The notes under the pieces: model-generated | What the model was told of the DNA's origin: nothing | The model's database searches: none | Seen by the model: the letters and a program-made list of their open reading frames with translations, nothing else | Assembly: GCA_016125285.1 (NCBI GenBank) | Contig: WGMA01000066.1 | Coordinates: 1 to 36,812 of the forward strand | Direction of reading: 5' to 3' | From: Phycisphaera sp. | GTDB taxonomy: Bacteria > Planctomycetota > Phycisphaerae > Phycisphaerales > Zrk34 | DNA length: 36,812 bases | In this document: positions 15,291-22,537 of the stretch, in pieces | How the letters are laid out: each line of letters opens with the position of its first letter | How positions within the stretch are numbered: position 1 is the first letter of the stretch | Program-made: the position numbers and the translations under genes

Positions 15291-16375
15291 AGTTTCGAAG
15301 TGAAGAAGTGACGGTCGCGCTCGCGGCCGTGATCGCGCTGACGCTGCTCGCGCCCGCAACGATGTGGGCCGCCGACGAACCCGACGCGCCCGCCCCGCCG
15401 GCGAACAACGTCGCGCCGCCCGGCGCGGCCAACGCCGACCCCGAGTTCACCGAGATCACGCCGAAGATGACCGAGTCCGCGCTGCAGGGCCTGGCGTTCC
15501 TCGCCACGCAGCAGCAGGAGGACGGCTCGTTCGGCGCCGAACGCTACGGCCGACACGTCGGCATCACCGCGCTGGCCGCGCTGGCGTTCATGAGTCACGG
15601 CGACCTGCCCGGTCGCGGCAACTACGGCAAGTACGTCGAGAAGGCGCTGACGTTCATCCTCGACAACGTTCAGCCCAACGGCCTGATCGCCGCGGACACG
15701 TCGCACGGCCCGATGTACGGGCACGGCTTCGCGACGCTCTTCCTCGCCGAGATCTACGGCATGACCCACGACGAGCGCACCCGCGAAGCGCTCGTCAAAG
15801 CCATCCGCCTGATCGTCCGCTCGCAGAACGACGAGGGCGGCTGGCGTTACCAGCCCGTGCCCAACGAGGCCGACCTCTCGGTGACGATCTGCCAGGTGAT
15901 GGCGCTCCGCGCCGCGCGCAACGCCGGCATCAAGGTGCCCAAGGAAGTCGTCGACAAGGCCGTCGACTACGTGCGTCGCTGCCAGAACCCCGACGGCGGG
16001 TTCCGCTACATGCTCAACAGCGGTTCGAGCGCGTTCCCGCGCAGCGCCGCGGGCGTCGCGACGCTCTACTACGCCGGCATCTACACCGACCAGGCGATCG
16101 ACCGCGGCCTGTCCTACATCATGGAGCACGTGCCCGGCTCCGGCCGCAACACGCCCCACTACTTCTACGGCCACTACTACGCGGTGCAGGCGATGTACCT
16201 CGCCGGCGGCAAGTACTGGCGCACGTGGTACCCCGCGATCCGCGACGAACTGATCAGCCGCCAGGACCCCACCGACGGCTCGTGGGACGGCCAGGCCGGC
16301 AAAACCTACGGCACCGCCATGGCGCTGATCATCATGCAGATGCCCAACCGCTACCTGCCGATCTTCCAGAAGTGA
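15287..16375 (+). CDS. Secreted prenyltransferase/squalene-oxidase-repeat (QW) toroid protein
   Basis: 362 residues. A signal peptide or anchor occupies residues 1-28 (VTVALAAVIALTLLAPATMWAA). The rest is an alpha/alpha toroid with repeated QW-type motifs: QQEDGSF near 82, QNDEGGW near 184, QNPDGGF near 234 and QDPTDGSW near 325. The catalytic DXDD of squalene-hopene cyclases is not present and the protein is about half their length, so it is unlikely to cyclise triterpenes. Known for planctomycetes: such half-length secreted toroids accompany VWA/DUF4175 genes, with no assigned activity. It may be a binding domain like the thioester domain toroid of alpha-2-macroglobulins. Start ATG overlaps the previous stop (15287-15290). 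Last gene before a strong terminator. Confidence 0.8.
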   Translation: MKFRSEEVTVALAAVIALTLLAPATMWAADEPDAPAPPANNVAPPGAANADPEFTEITPKMTESALQGLAFLATQQQEDGSFGAERYGRHVGITALAALAFMSHGDLPGRGNYGKYVEKALTFILDNVQPNGLIAADTSHGPMYGHGFATLFLAEIYGMTHDERTREALVKAIRLIVRSQNDEGGWRYQPVPNEADLSVTICQVMALRAARNAGIKVPKEVVDKAVDYVRRCQNPDGGFRYMLNSGSSAFPRSAAGVATLYYAGIYTDQAIDRGLSYIMEHVPGSGRNTPHYFYGHYYAVQAMYLAGGKYWRTWYPAIRDELISRQDPTDGSWDGQAGKTYGTAMALIIMQMPNRYLPIFQK

Positions 16376-16408
16376 CGCCGCGGCCCACCACCACACGCAC
16401 CAATTGAT

Positions 16409-16438
16409 AAAGCCCGGGGCAGGCCTGCCCCGGGCTTT
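16409..16438. terminator. Perfect 30-bp palindromic bidirectional terminator
   Basis: AAAGCCCGGGGCAGG (16409-16423) is followed directly by its exact reverse complement (16424-16438). It lies between the stop of the QW-toroid gene (plus) and the stop of the hydrolase (minus). GGGCTTT on either strand gives a short T-run for both directions. Confidence 0.85.
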
Positions 16439-16461
16439 GTTCGTTCAATGGAATTCGCGTC

Positions 16462-17298
16462 TCACGGCGCCTTCGGGGTCGCGTATTTGACGATGAAGTC
16501 GATGAGGGGCTTGGGGTCGTCGAGGCCGTGCTTGTGGCCGACGCCGGGCTTGTGGATGACGGTGATCTCGCCGCCCATGTCCTTGTAGCGTTTCTCGACG
16601 AGGAGGGTGTTCTCGGCGGGCGGGACGACGTCGTCGGCGTCGCCCACGACGTGGATCAGCGGGATGCCGGCCGCGGCGAGCGGTGCGAGCGAGTCAACGG
16701 GGTTGTGCGGGTACTTCAGCGCCTCCTGCTCGTCGGCGAATCCGTAGGCGAGCAGCAGGCGTTTCCAGTCGGTCTCCGAGCCCTTGCCCTTGCCGTAGCC
16801 GCCGGGCCAGCTCTTGAAGTCGCAGACCGGGGCGTCGGCGTAGATGCACGCGACCTTGTCGAGGTTGGCGATCGCCCAGTTGAAGATGATCAGCCCGCCG
16901 CGGCTCATGCCCTCGAGCGCGGGCCGCTTCGCGAAGCCGTGGTTGTCGACGAGCTCCTCGTACATCGCGTTCCAGTGCTCGACCGCCTGCTCGCAGCCGT
17001 ACAGGTTCGCCACGTCGATGTACACCACGTGCCAGCCCTTGGCGAGCAGCGCGAGGTCGACCTCCGGGCGGTGGCCCCAGAATCGCGCCCGCCAGATCCA
17101 CGGCTTGCCCGGCGCGACCTGCTTCGGCGCGACAACGATCGCGTCGCGGTCGTCGCATTGGAACTGGTACATCGTGTACCCGTTCCAGTTCGACGTCTTG
17201 CCTTCGAACTCCGCGGGCTCGGCGGCACGCGCGGGACGCGCCGTGATGAAGGTCAGTGATAGAGCGATCAACAGGACGGTGATGAGTGTGTTACGCAT
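16462..17298 (-). CDS. Secreted alpha/beta hydrolase (serine esterase/peptidase-like)
   Basis: 278 residues with a signal peptide (ITVLLIALSLTFITARPARA, 5-24). The catalytic triad of an alpha/beta hydrolase is visible: nucleophile Ser in LEGMSRGGLI near 147, acid in VVGDADDVVPP near 224, and His in KPGVGHKHGL near 255. The WKRLLLAYGF insertion is typical of prolyl oligopeptidase-like carbohydrate esterases in planctomycetes. Substrate is unknown; with the sialate esterase-like neighbour on the same strand 92 bp upstream, deacylation of polysaccharides is plausible. Start ATG at 17298, preceded by TACACT at 17306-17311 and no ribosome binding site, suggesting leaderless initiation. Confidence 0.8.
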   Translation of the reverse strand: MRNTLITVLLIALSLTFITARPARAAEPAEFEGKTSNWNGYTMYQFQCDDRDAIVVAPKQVAPGKPWIWRARFWGHRPEVDLALLAKGWHVVYIDVANLYGCEQAVEHWNAMYEELVDNHGFAKRPALEGMSRGGLIIFNWAIANLDKVACIYADAPVCDFKSWPGGYGKGKGSETDWKRLLLAYGFADEQEALKYPHNPVDSLAPLAAAGIPLIHVVGDADDVVPPAENTLLVEKRYKDMGGEITVIHKPGVGHKHGLDDPKPLIDFIVKYATPKAP

Positions 17299-17311
17299 AG
17301 GTGATAGTGTA
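17299..17311 (-). promoter_or_regulatory. Candidate -10 element giving a leaderless hydrolase mRNA
   Basis: On the minus strand TACACT (17306-17311) stands 7 nt before the ATG at 17298, exactly as before the DUF58 gene. No Shine-Dalgarno sequence lies in between. No recognisable -35 hexamer at the right distance. Confidence 0.35.
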
Positions 17312-17390
17312 TGCCGCGCGCGCGAAAGAAAATACACCCGAGACGGCGCGGCGTCCCGGCTTTGCAAACCGCTGGTCCCTGGCTGCGGGT

Positions 17391-18974
17391 TCAGTTGGCG
17401 TCGACGGTCACGCCCGGCCAGTCGTCGGTGCGGAACGGCGACATCGGCAGGCTCACCGAGTTGTACACGTTGACCACCGGGTTGTTCGCCCAGCCGTAAC
17501 GCACCGCCACGGGCTCCTTCACGTCGTCGCTCCATACCGTCACGGCGTCCTTGCCGGCGATCTTCGCCTCGGCCCACTTCCACTGCTTGTCGGCGCCGGC
17601 GATCTGGAAGCCCTTGACCGGCTCGTTGTCGAACGACTGCAGGCCCGTGCCGACGCTGCTGAACGTGAGCACGGCCTTGTCGCCCTTGATCTGCATCTCC
17701 TTGAAGTGCGGGCTGCGGGCGACGATGTCGATGCCGTAGTCGTTGGCCAGCGCCAGGCGTGCGAGCCGCTTGCCGACGTACTGCTTGTTGGTCGGGTGGA
17801 TGTTGTTGGCCAGGCCGATGTCGATGATCACGGCCTCGCCGGTGTTCGGCAGCTTCAGCGTCATGGACTGCGCTTCGCGGAGCTCGGCCCAGTCGCTCTC
17901 GGCCGGCTCCTCCACGACGGGCTTGAAGTTCGCGAGCTGCACCCAGTAGAACGGGAAGTCGCCCTGATGCCAGTCCTCTCGCCAGTTGTTGATCATGGTC
18001 GGAAAGACGGTGCGGTACTGGAAGGCGCGCGACGCGTTGGACTCGCCCTGGTACCAGATCGCGCCGCGGATCGCGAAGGGGATGATCGGCGCGATCTTGC
18101 CGTTGTAGAGCGACGCCGGTCGGTGCGGGTCGAGGCGCGGGTCGACAAACTGCGGACGGCGCGGCGGACGCCCGCCGGTCTTCTTCGCCTCCGCGGCCTT
18201 CGTCTTCCACTCCTCGAGATTCTTTTCGTAATCCGCCTTGGCCTTGTCCGGATCGAAATCGGCGACCTGCTTGTCCCACCGGTCGAGCAGCGGCTTGAGA
18301 TTCGCCTGCGCCTCCATCGCTTCGCGACGCGTCCAGGCCTCGGACGGCGTGCCGCCCCACGACGTGTTGATCAGGCCGATCGGCACGCCGAGCGTTTCGT
18401 ACAGCTGGCGACCAAAGTAGTAGCCGACGGCGGTGAAGCCCGGCAGCGTCTCGGGGGCGCACACCTGCCAGTCCGCCTGCGTGTCGTCGAGCGGCTGCTC
18501 GGCGGTGACGCGCGCGGTGGTGAAGAAGCGGATGCCCGCGTGATCGCGGGCGGCGAGCGCCTCGAGGTCGGCGTCGTTGCCGCGCGACACGCTGAACGCC
18601 ATGTTCGATTGACCGCTGCACACCCACACCTCGCCGACCAGCACGTCGGCGAGCGTCAGCGTGTTCTTGCCCTTGATCGTCATCTCGCGCGGCTCGGCGG
18701 ACGCCTTCAGCGGGTCAAGCCGCACCGCCCAGCGTCCCTCGGCGTTGGCCTTGGCGACCTTGTTCTGCCCGGCGAACGACACGGTGACCTTCTCGTCGGC
18801 GTCGGCCCAGCCCCATATGTCCGCGGGCTTGTCGCGTTGGATGACCATGTGGGCGCCGATCACGGCAGGCACCTTCACGTCGGCGTACGCAACGTGTTGA
18901 ACGCCGCTCACGACACCGGTCAGGACGAGAACAGCGCTCACCGCGACACGGGAGAAAAAGACATTACCGGACAT
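17391..18974 (-). CDS. Sialate O-acetylesterase-like SGNH hydrolase
   Basis: 527 residues, secreted by a signal peptide (VAVSAVLVLTGVVSGVQHVAYA). It is predicted to remove O-acetyl groups from sugars, as 9-O-acetylesterases of sialic acid and similar deacetylases of plant or algal polysaccharide do. Family blocks are intact: CSGQSNMAFSV near 103 with the nucleophile Ser, INTSWGGTPSEAW near 206, IWYQGESNASRAF near 305, and the His in NNIHPTNKQYVG near 390. An N-terminal beta domain and a C-terminal Ig-like domain flank the SGNH core, as in longer family members. The ATG at 18974 follows GGAGG with 5-nt spacing; the earlier TTG-like reading lacks a site. Possibly co-transcribed with the hydrolase downstream. 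Confidence 0.88.
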   Translation of the reverse strand: MSGNVFFSRVAVSAVLVLTGVVSGVQHVAYADVKVPAVIGAHMVIQRDKPADIWGWADADEKVTVSFAGQNKVAKANAEGRWAVRLDPLKASAEPREMTIKGKNTLTLADVLVGEVWVCSGQSNMAFSVSRGNDADLEALAARDHAGIRFFTTARVTAEQPLDDTQADWQVCAPETLPGFTAVGYYFGRQLYETLGVPIGLINTSWGGTPSEAWTRREAMEAQANLKPLLDRWDKQVADFDPDKAKADYEKNLEEWKTKAAEAKKTGGRPPRRPQFVDPRLDPHRPASLYNGKIAPIIPFAIRGAIWYQGESNASRAFQYRTVFPTMINNWREDWHQGDFPFYWVQLANFKPVVEEPAESDWAELREAQSMTLKLPNTGEAVIIDIGLANNIHPTNKQYVGKRLARLALANDYGIDIVARSPHFKEMQIKGDKAVLTFSSVGTGLQSFDNEPVKGFQIAGADKQWKWAEAKIAGKDAVTVWSDDVKEPVAVRYGWANNPVVNVYNSVSLPMSPFRTDDWPGVTVDAN

Positions 18975-19180
18975 CAAAACCTCCGAACCGGTGCAATGGG
19001 TTGTCAGGACAGGTGGATACGTGACCAACGCCGACAGCTTAGACCCCATCGTTTTGTCGGGCAACTGCATTATCGCGGCACGCGGTGAAAAGGGTTCACG
19101 GGATTGCTAAATCTTGGCCAATGCCTTGGAAACGCGTGTTCAGCATCTCGGTATGCCCGCCGACCGGCGTACGCCCCACA

Positions 19181-19202
19181 TGCATTGACTAATTTTTGTG
19201 CA
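19181..19202 (+). promoter_or_regulatory. Possible NtrC-like upstream activator site
   Basis: TGCATT at 19181-19186 and TGTGCA at 19197-19202 form an inverted pair of TGCA half sites. The centre is about 120 bp upstream of the sigma-54 promoter, a typical enhancer distance. The spacing is wider than in the enterobacterial NtrC site, so this is tentative. Confidence 0.25.
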
Positions 19203-19309
19203 TCCTTCGTTCGTAACTGTGTGACCTGCGCGCAAAAGTGACGCTAATGAGGGGGCTCCAATCGGGTCTAAATATGCGTTAAACCATTAATGACAATTTG
19301 TTAAGCATG

Positions 19310-19326
19310 TTGGCACGCAACTTGTA
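19310..19326 (+). promoter_or_regulatory. Sigma-54 (RpoN) promoter for amt
   Basis: TTGGCACGCAACTTGTA matches the -24/-12 consensus TTGGCACR-N4-TTGCW at every defined position except GC, which is GT here. GG (19312-19313) and GT (19324-19325) have the required 10-bp spacing. The predicted start near 19337 leaves a 5-prime leader of about 120 nt. Ammonium transporters are classical nitrogen-regulated sigma-54 targets, which fits the downstream gene. Confidence 0.7.
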
Positions 19327-19456
19327 TTAGGGGATGCAGTCGGATCGACAGCGTGGTCGATTCGCATATGTTTGGGACGCCCAAGCGAATCACATAGAAG
19401 CAGATGCTGAGCGGCCCAATCTCGTGTGTGTTCTCGTAAAGGAGGTATGACACCCC

Positions 19457-21112
19457 ATGATCAAGCTGGCGAAAACAGAACGTAACATGACACGCGTATG
19501 GCTATCCGGCGCCGTCGCGCTAGCCCTGACGATTTGCGTGGGCTGGATGTGTTTCGGTCCGGGCACGTCGAACGCGACAGCCGACTCGAAGGCGGTCACG
19601 GTCTCGGCCGAGTGGAAGTATGACGCCGACGCGCTGAAGTCGGGCCTGTCCGAGGCCGAAGCCGGCGAAGACGGGTCCAAGTCCGCCAGCGTCGACGGGT
19701 CGATTACCTACACCTACAGCGACGGCTCCACCGAAACCGTCGACGCGACCTTCAGCCAGACGGCCGACAAGGCCGGCGCCACCGGCGACGTCACCGCGGA
19801 AGTCACCCACCCGTTCCTCCCGCAGGGCACGTCCGACATCATGTGGCTCTGCCTCACGGCGTACCTGGTGTTCTTCATGCAGGCGGGCTTCGCCCTCGTC
19901 GAGAGCGGCCTGACGCGTGCGAAGAACTCGGTCAACATCATGACCAAGAACCTCATGGACTTCTGCTTCGGCGCCCTGCTTTTCTGGATGTTGGGCTACT
20001 GCCTGATGTACGGCGAGGGCGGCAACGGCTTCGTCGGCTGGGACTCGAGCCTGCTGATGCTCGGCTCGGCGACGGACGGCCAGGACAACGCGACCAGCGC
20101 CGCGTGGCTCTTCCAGATCGTGTTCGCCGCGACCGCCGCGACGATCGTGTCCGGCGCCATGGCCGAGCGTACGAAGCTCATCGCCTACATCTTCTACAGC
20201 ATCATCATCTCGGCCTGCCTGTACCCCGTGACCGGTCACTGGATCTGGGGCGGCGGCGGCTGGCTCGGCAACATGGGCATGCGTGACTTCGCCGGTTCGA
20301 CCGTCGTGCACTCCGTCGGCGCCTGGGCGGCGTTGGCCGGTGCGATCATGGTCGGCCCGCGCGTCGGCAAGTACAACGCGGACGGCAGCGTCAACGCCAT
20401 CCCCGGTCACAACCTCGTCATGGCCACGCTCGGCGTGTTCATCCTGTGGTTCGGCTGGTACGGCTTCAACCCCGGCTCCACGCTGGTCGCGGTTGACGGC
20501 ATCGCCCACATCTCCGTGACCACCACCCTCGCGGCTGCGGCCGGCGCCATCGCCGCCCTCACCATCTCGTGGATCAACCTCGGCAAGCCCGACCTGTCCA
20601 TGGCCCTCAACGGCGGCCTCGGCGGTCTGGTCGGCATCACCGCCCCTTGCGCTTCGGTGTCCACGGGCAGCGCGGTCGTCATCGGCCTCGTCGCCGGCGG
20701 CCTGGTCTACGCCGCGGTCCTGTTCATCGACCGCGTCCTGAAGATCGACGACCCGGTCGGCGCGGTCAGCGTCCACGGCGTCTGCGGCGCGTGGGGCACC
20801 CTCGCGGTCGGCCTCTTCGGCCAGCACTCCATCGACGTCCTCTACTGGGACGAGTCCACCGCGATCAAGGACGGCCTGTTCTTCGGTGGTGGCTTCGAGC
20901 AGGTGTGGGTCCAGCTGATCGGCATCGGCGCCGTCTTCGCCTTCGCCTTCGGCGCCGCGATGCTCCTGTTCACCGTCCTGAAGTTCACGATCGGTCTCCG
21001 CGTCTCCGACGCCGAGCAGATCGAGGGCCTGGACATCGGCGAGCACGGCATGGAGGCCTACCCGGACTTCCAGCCGATGGTCAACCCCTTCGAGGCCTTC
21101 GCCAAGAAGTAA
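19457..21112 (+). CDS. amt: Ammonium transporter (Amt/Rh family) with N-terminal extension
   Basis: 551 residues, compared with about 400-430 for typical AmtB. It conducts ammonium across the inner membrane. The core is unmistakable: AGFALVESGLTRAKNSVNI near 143-161, the first pore His in STVVHSVGAWAAL near 284, GWYGFNPGS, and the second pore His in AVSVHGVCGAWG near 440. The first 125 residues are extra: a signal-like helix (VWLSGAVALALTICVGW), then a soluble acidic segment with a TYTYSDGSTETVDATF stretch, predicted outside the cytosol. GGAGG at 19441-19445 precedes the ATG at 19457; the ATG at 19487 is an alternative. No glnB/glnK is adjacent, unlike the common amt-glnK pairing. Single-gene unit ending in a terminator. 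Confidence 0.93.
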   Translation: MIKLAKTERNMTRVWLSGAVALALTICVGWMCFGPGTSNATADSKAVTVSAEWKYDADALKSGLSEAEAGEDGSKSASVDGSITYTYSDGSTETVDATFSQTADKAGATGDVTAEVTHPFLPQGTSDIMWLCLTAYLVFFMQAGFALVESGLTRAKNSVNIMTKNLMDFCFGALLFWMLGYCLMYGEGGNGFVGWDSSLLMLGSATDGQDNATSAAWLFQIVFAATAATIVSGAMAERTKLIAYIFYSIIISACLYPVTGHWIWGGGGWLGNMGMRDFAGSTVVHSVGAWAALAGAIMVGPRVGKYNADGSVNAIPGHNLVMATLGVFILWFGWYGFNPGSTLVAVDGIAHISVTTTLAAAAGAIAALTISWINLGKPDLSMALNGGLGGLVGITAPCASVSTGSAVVIGLVAGGLVYAAVLFIDRVLKIDDPVGAVSVHGVCGAWGTLAVGLFGQHSIDVLYWDESTAIKDGLFFGGGFEQVWVQLIGIGAVFAFAFGAAMLLFTVLKFTIGLRVSDAEQIEGLDIGEHGMEAYPDFQPMVNPFEAFAKK

Positions 21113-21131
21113 ACACAGACCTCAATCCTCT

Positions 21132-21164
21132 GGAAGCCTGATATCCATCAGGATCCAAGCTTCC
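21132..21164 (+). other. Structured 3-prime leader-out hairpin after amt
   Basis: GGAAGC (21132-21137) and GCTTCC (21159-21164) enclose CTGAT/ATCAG, giving a compact stem between the amt stop and its terminator. It has no T-run, so it may protect the mRNA end or be a protein or RNA contact site. Function not known. Confidence 0.35.
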
Positions 21165-21179
21165 AAGCCTCCTTTACCA

Positions 21180-21216
21180 CCCGTCGTACTCCCTATGGGA
21201 TGCGGCGGGTTTTTTA
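21180..21216 (+). terminator. Intrinsic terminator of amt
   Basis: CCCGTCG (21180-21186) pairs with the GCGGCGGG side (21202-21209), and ACTCCC pairs with GGGA across a short loop. A run of seven T residues follows (21209-21216 region). It lies 68 bp past the amt stop on the same strand. Confidence 0.85.
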
Positions 21217-21218
21217 TT

Positions 21219-21316
21219 GAAGTGGGAACCCGGAATGCGGAACGCGGAAGTCGACGCCCCATACCGACTGGTTCGGCAAGGCAGCGTCCGACCTCCGCGT
21301 TCCGCGATCCCACTTC
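21219..21316. repeat. Inverted repeat with word-iterated arms
   Basis: The left arm (21219-21253) begins GAAGTGGGA and continues GCGGAACGCGGAAGTCG after an extra 7-nt CGGAATG-like word. The right arm (21289-21316) is the mirror without that extra word and with one G/A difference. The change in copy number of the inner word between arms is notable. It sits directly behind the amt terminator and 10 bp from the thioredoxin-TPR stop. Confidence 0.65.
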
Positions 21317-21326
21317 CGAGTTCAAA

Positions 21327-22412
21327 TCACTGCGTCTTGCCCGCCAGTTCCTTCTTGTACTGCTCGAGCGTGTTCTGCATGTGCAGCTTCTGGCGGCGGT
21401 CGTCGATCTTTTCGATCGCCAGCGTCTGCACCTCGATGGCCTTCTCCAGGTTGCCCTTCGCTTGGTGGGCGCGGGCGAGCAGCGTGAGCACCTGGCCGTT
21501 CTCATGCTTCGTCAGCTCGTCGGCCTTCGACACGTAAGCCAGCGCGCGGTCCAGGTCACGCTTCACCACGCCGTCCTCTTCGAGAATGATGAACGCCAGG
21601 TGGCCGAGCCCCATCGCGTGGTCCTTGAACGCGCTGGCGGCCAGGCCGTCGGAAAACGCGTAGGCCTCGTCGGTCTTCTTGAGCTGCGTCAGCAGGATGT
21701 TGAACTTGATCGCACCGAGACTGGTCACGGCCTGCGGCGCATCGACGAGCATGCCGTCGACCAGTTTCAACGCGGTGTCCCAGTCACCCTTGCGGGCCGC
21801 GTTCTGGAACTGGCCCGGGAACGCCTCCATGCGGGCGGACTTCTCGGCCTCGGCCTTCGCGTCGAACTTGTCGGCGAGGATCTTCTCGACGACCTCTTCG
21901 AGCCCGCCCATCGGGTGCCCGATCCACGCGACCTTGCCTTCCTTGTCGACGACGAACGAGCACGGGATGCCGTTGCGTCCCGCCGCCTGCAGCCACGCCG
22001 CGGCGGTCTTGCCCTCGCGGCCACCCTCGTCCTTCGCCACGCGATAGTTCATCGACGCGCCCTGCTCCTTGACGAACGCCTCGATCGCTTCGACCTCCGC
22101 CTGGTCCCAGACGTTGACGCCGATGAACACCGCGCCCTTGTCCTTGAACTTCGTGTTCAGCTCCGAGAGGTGCGGGATCGCCGCGACGCACGGGCCGCAC
22201 CACGTCGCCCAGCACTCGATGACGTAGACCTTGCCCTTCTCGAAGCTCTTGACCGGCTCGCCCTGCACCCACTTGGCGATGTACAGCTCGGGCGCCGGGT
22301 CACCGACCTTCAGCGTCTGCGCGTGAGCGCCGGTGGCGAGCAGCAGCGTCGCGGCGACGGCGAGCGCCGCGAGGCGTGTGAGGTGACCGGTACGGATGGC
22401 GTGATTCGACAT
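21327..22412 (-). CDS. Secreted TlpA-like thioredoxin fused to a TPR region
   Basis: 361 residues. Signal peptide 10-32 (LTRLAALAVAATLLLATGAHAQ). Thioredoxin-like/redoxin domain at about 33-185, with the redox motif WCGPC near 71-75 and the cis-Pro loop GIPCSFVVD near 150. The loop has a Cys right after cis-Pro, where Thr is usual. Residues 195-361 are helical with TPR-like repeats (GLGHLAFIILEEDG, QVLTLLARAHQAKGNLEKA). Expected role: extracytoplasmic thiol-disulfide exchange, with the TPR part recruiting partners. The ATG at 22412 follows AGGAG at good spacing. Monocistronic by spacing. Confidence 0.85.
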   Translation of the reverse strand: MSNHAIRTGHLTRLAALAVAATLLLATGAHAQTLKVGDPAPELYIAKWVQGEPVKSFEKGKVYVIECWATWCGPCVAAIPHLSELNTKFKDKGAVFIGVNVWDQAEVEAIEAFVKEQGASMNYRVAKDEGGREGKTAAAWLQAAGRNGIPCSFVVDKEGKVAWIGHPMGGLEEVVEKILADKFDAKAEAEKSARMEAFPGQFQNAARKGDWDTALKLVDGMLVDAPQAVTSLGAIKFNILLTQLKKTDEAYAFSDGLAASAFKDHAMGLGHLAFIILEEDGVVKRDLDRALAYVSKADELTKHENGQVLTLLARAHQAKGNLEKAIEVQTLAIEKIDDRRQKLHMQNTLEQYKKELAGKTQ

Positions 22413-22537
22413 GCGTGACTCCTGGTGTGTTTCCGTGTTGGACCGGGCGATGGCCGGTCGGTTGTTCGAGGTGTATCGATTCGTGTCGCGCGTCGGCGCG
22501 ATTCCCGGCGGACGTGTGTCACACGCGAACGGGCGTG

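Larger units (their letters stand above)
18975..19456. other. 482-bp divergent intergenic control region
   Basis: A gene-free and locally A+T-enriched stretch between the sialate esterase (minus) and amt (plus). It contains the sigma-54-type promoter and the possible upstream activator site listed separately, and a long predicted leader ahead of amt. No small ORF with a ribosome binding site and conserved look was found. Confidence 0.6.

Noticed and set aside
15287-16375. Squalene-hopene cyclase / hopanoid biosynthesis gene
   Set aside because: Too short, with signal peptide and no DXDD motif; no other hopanoid genes nearby.
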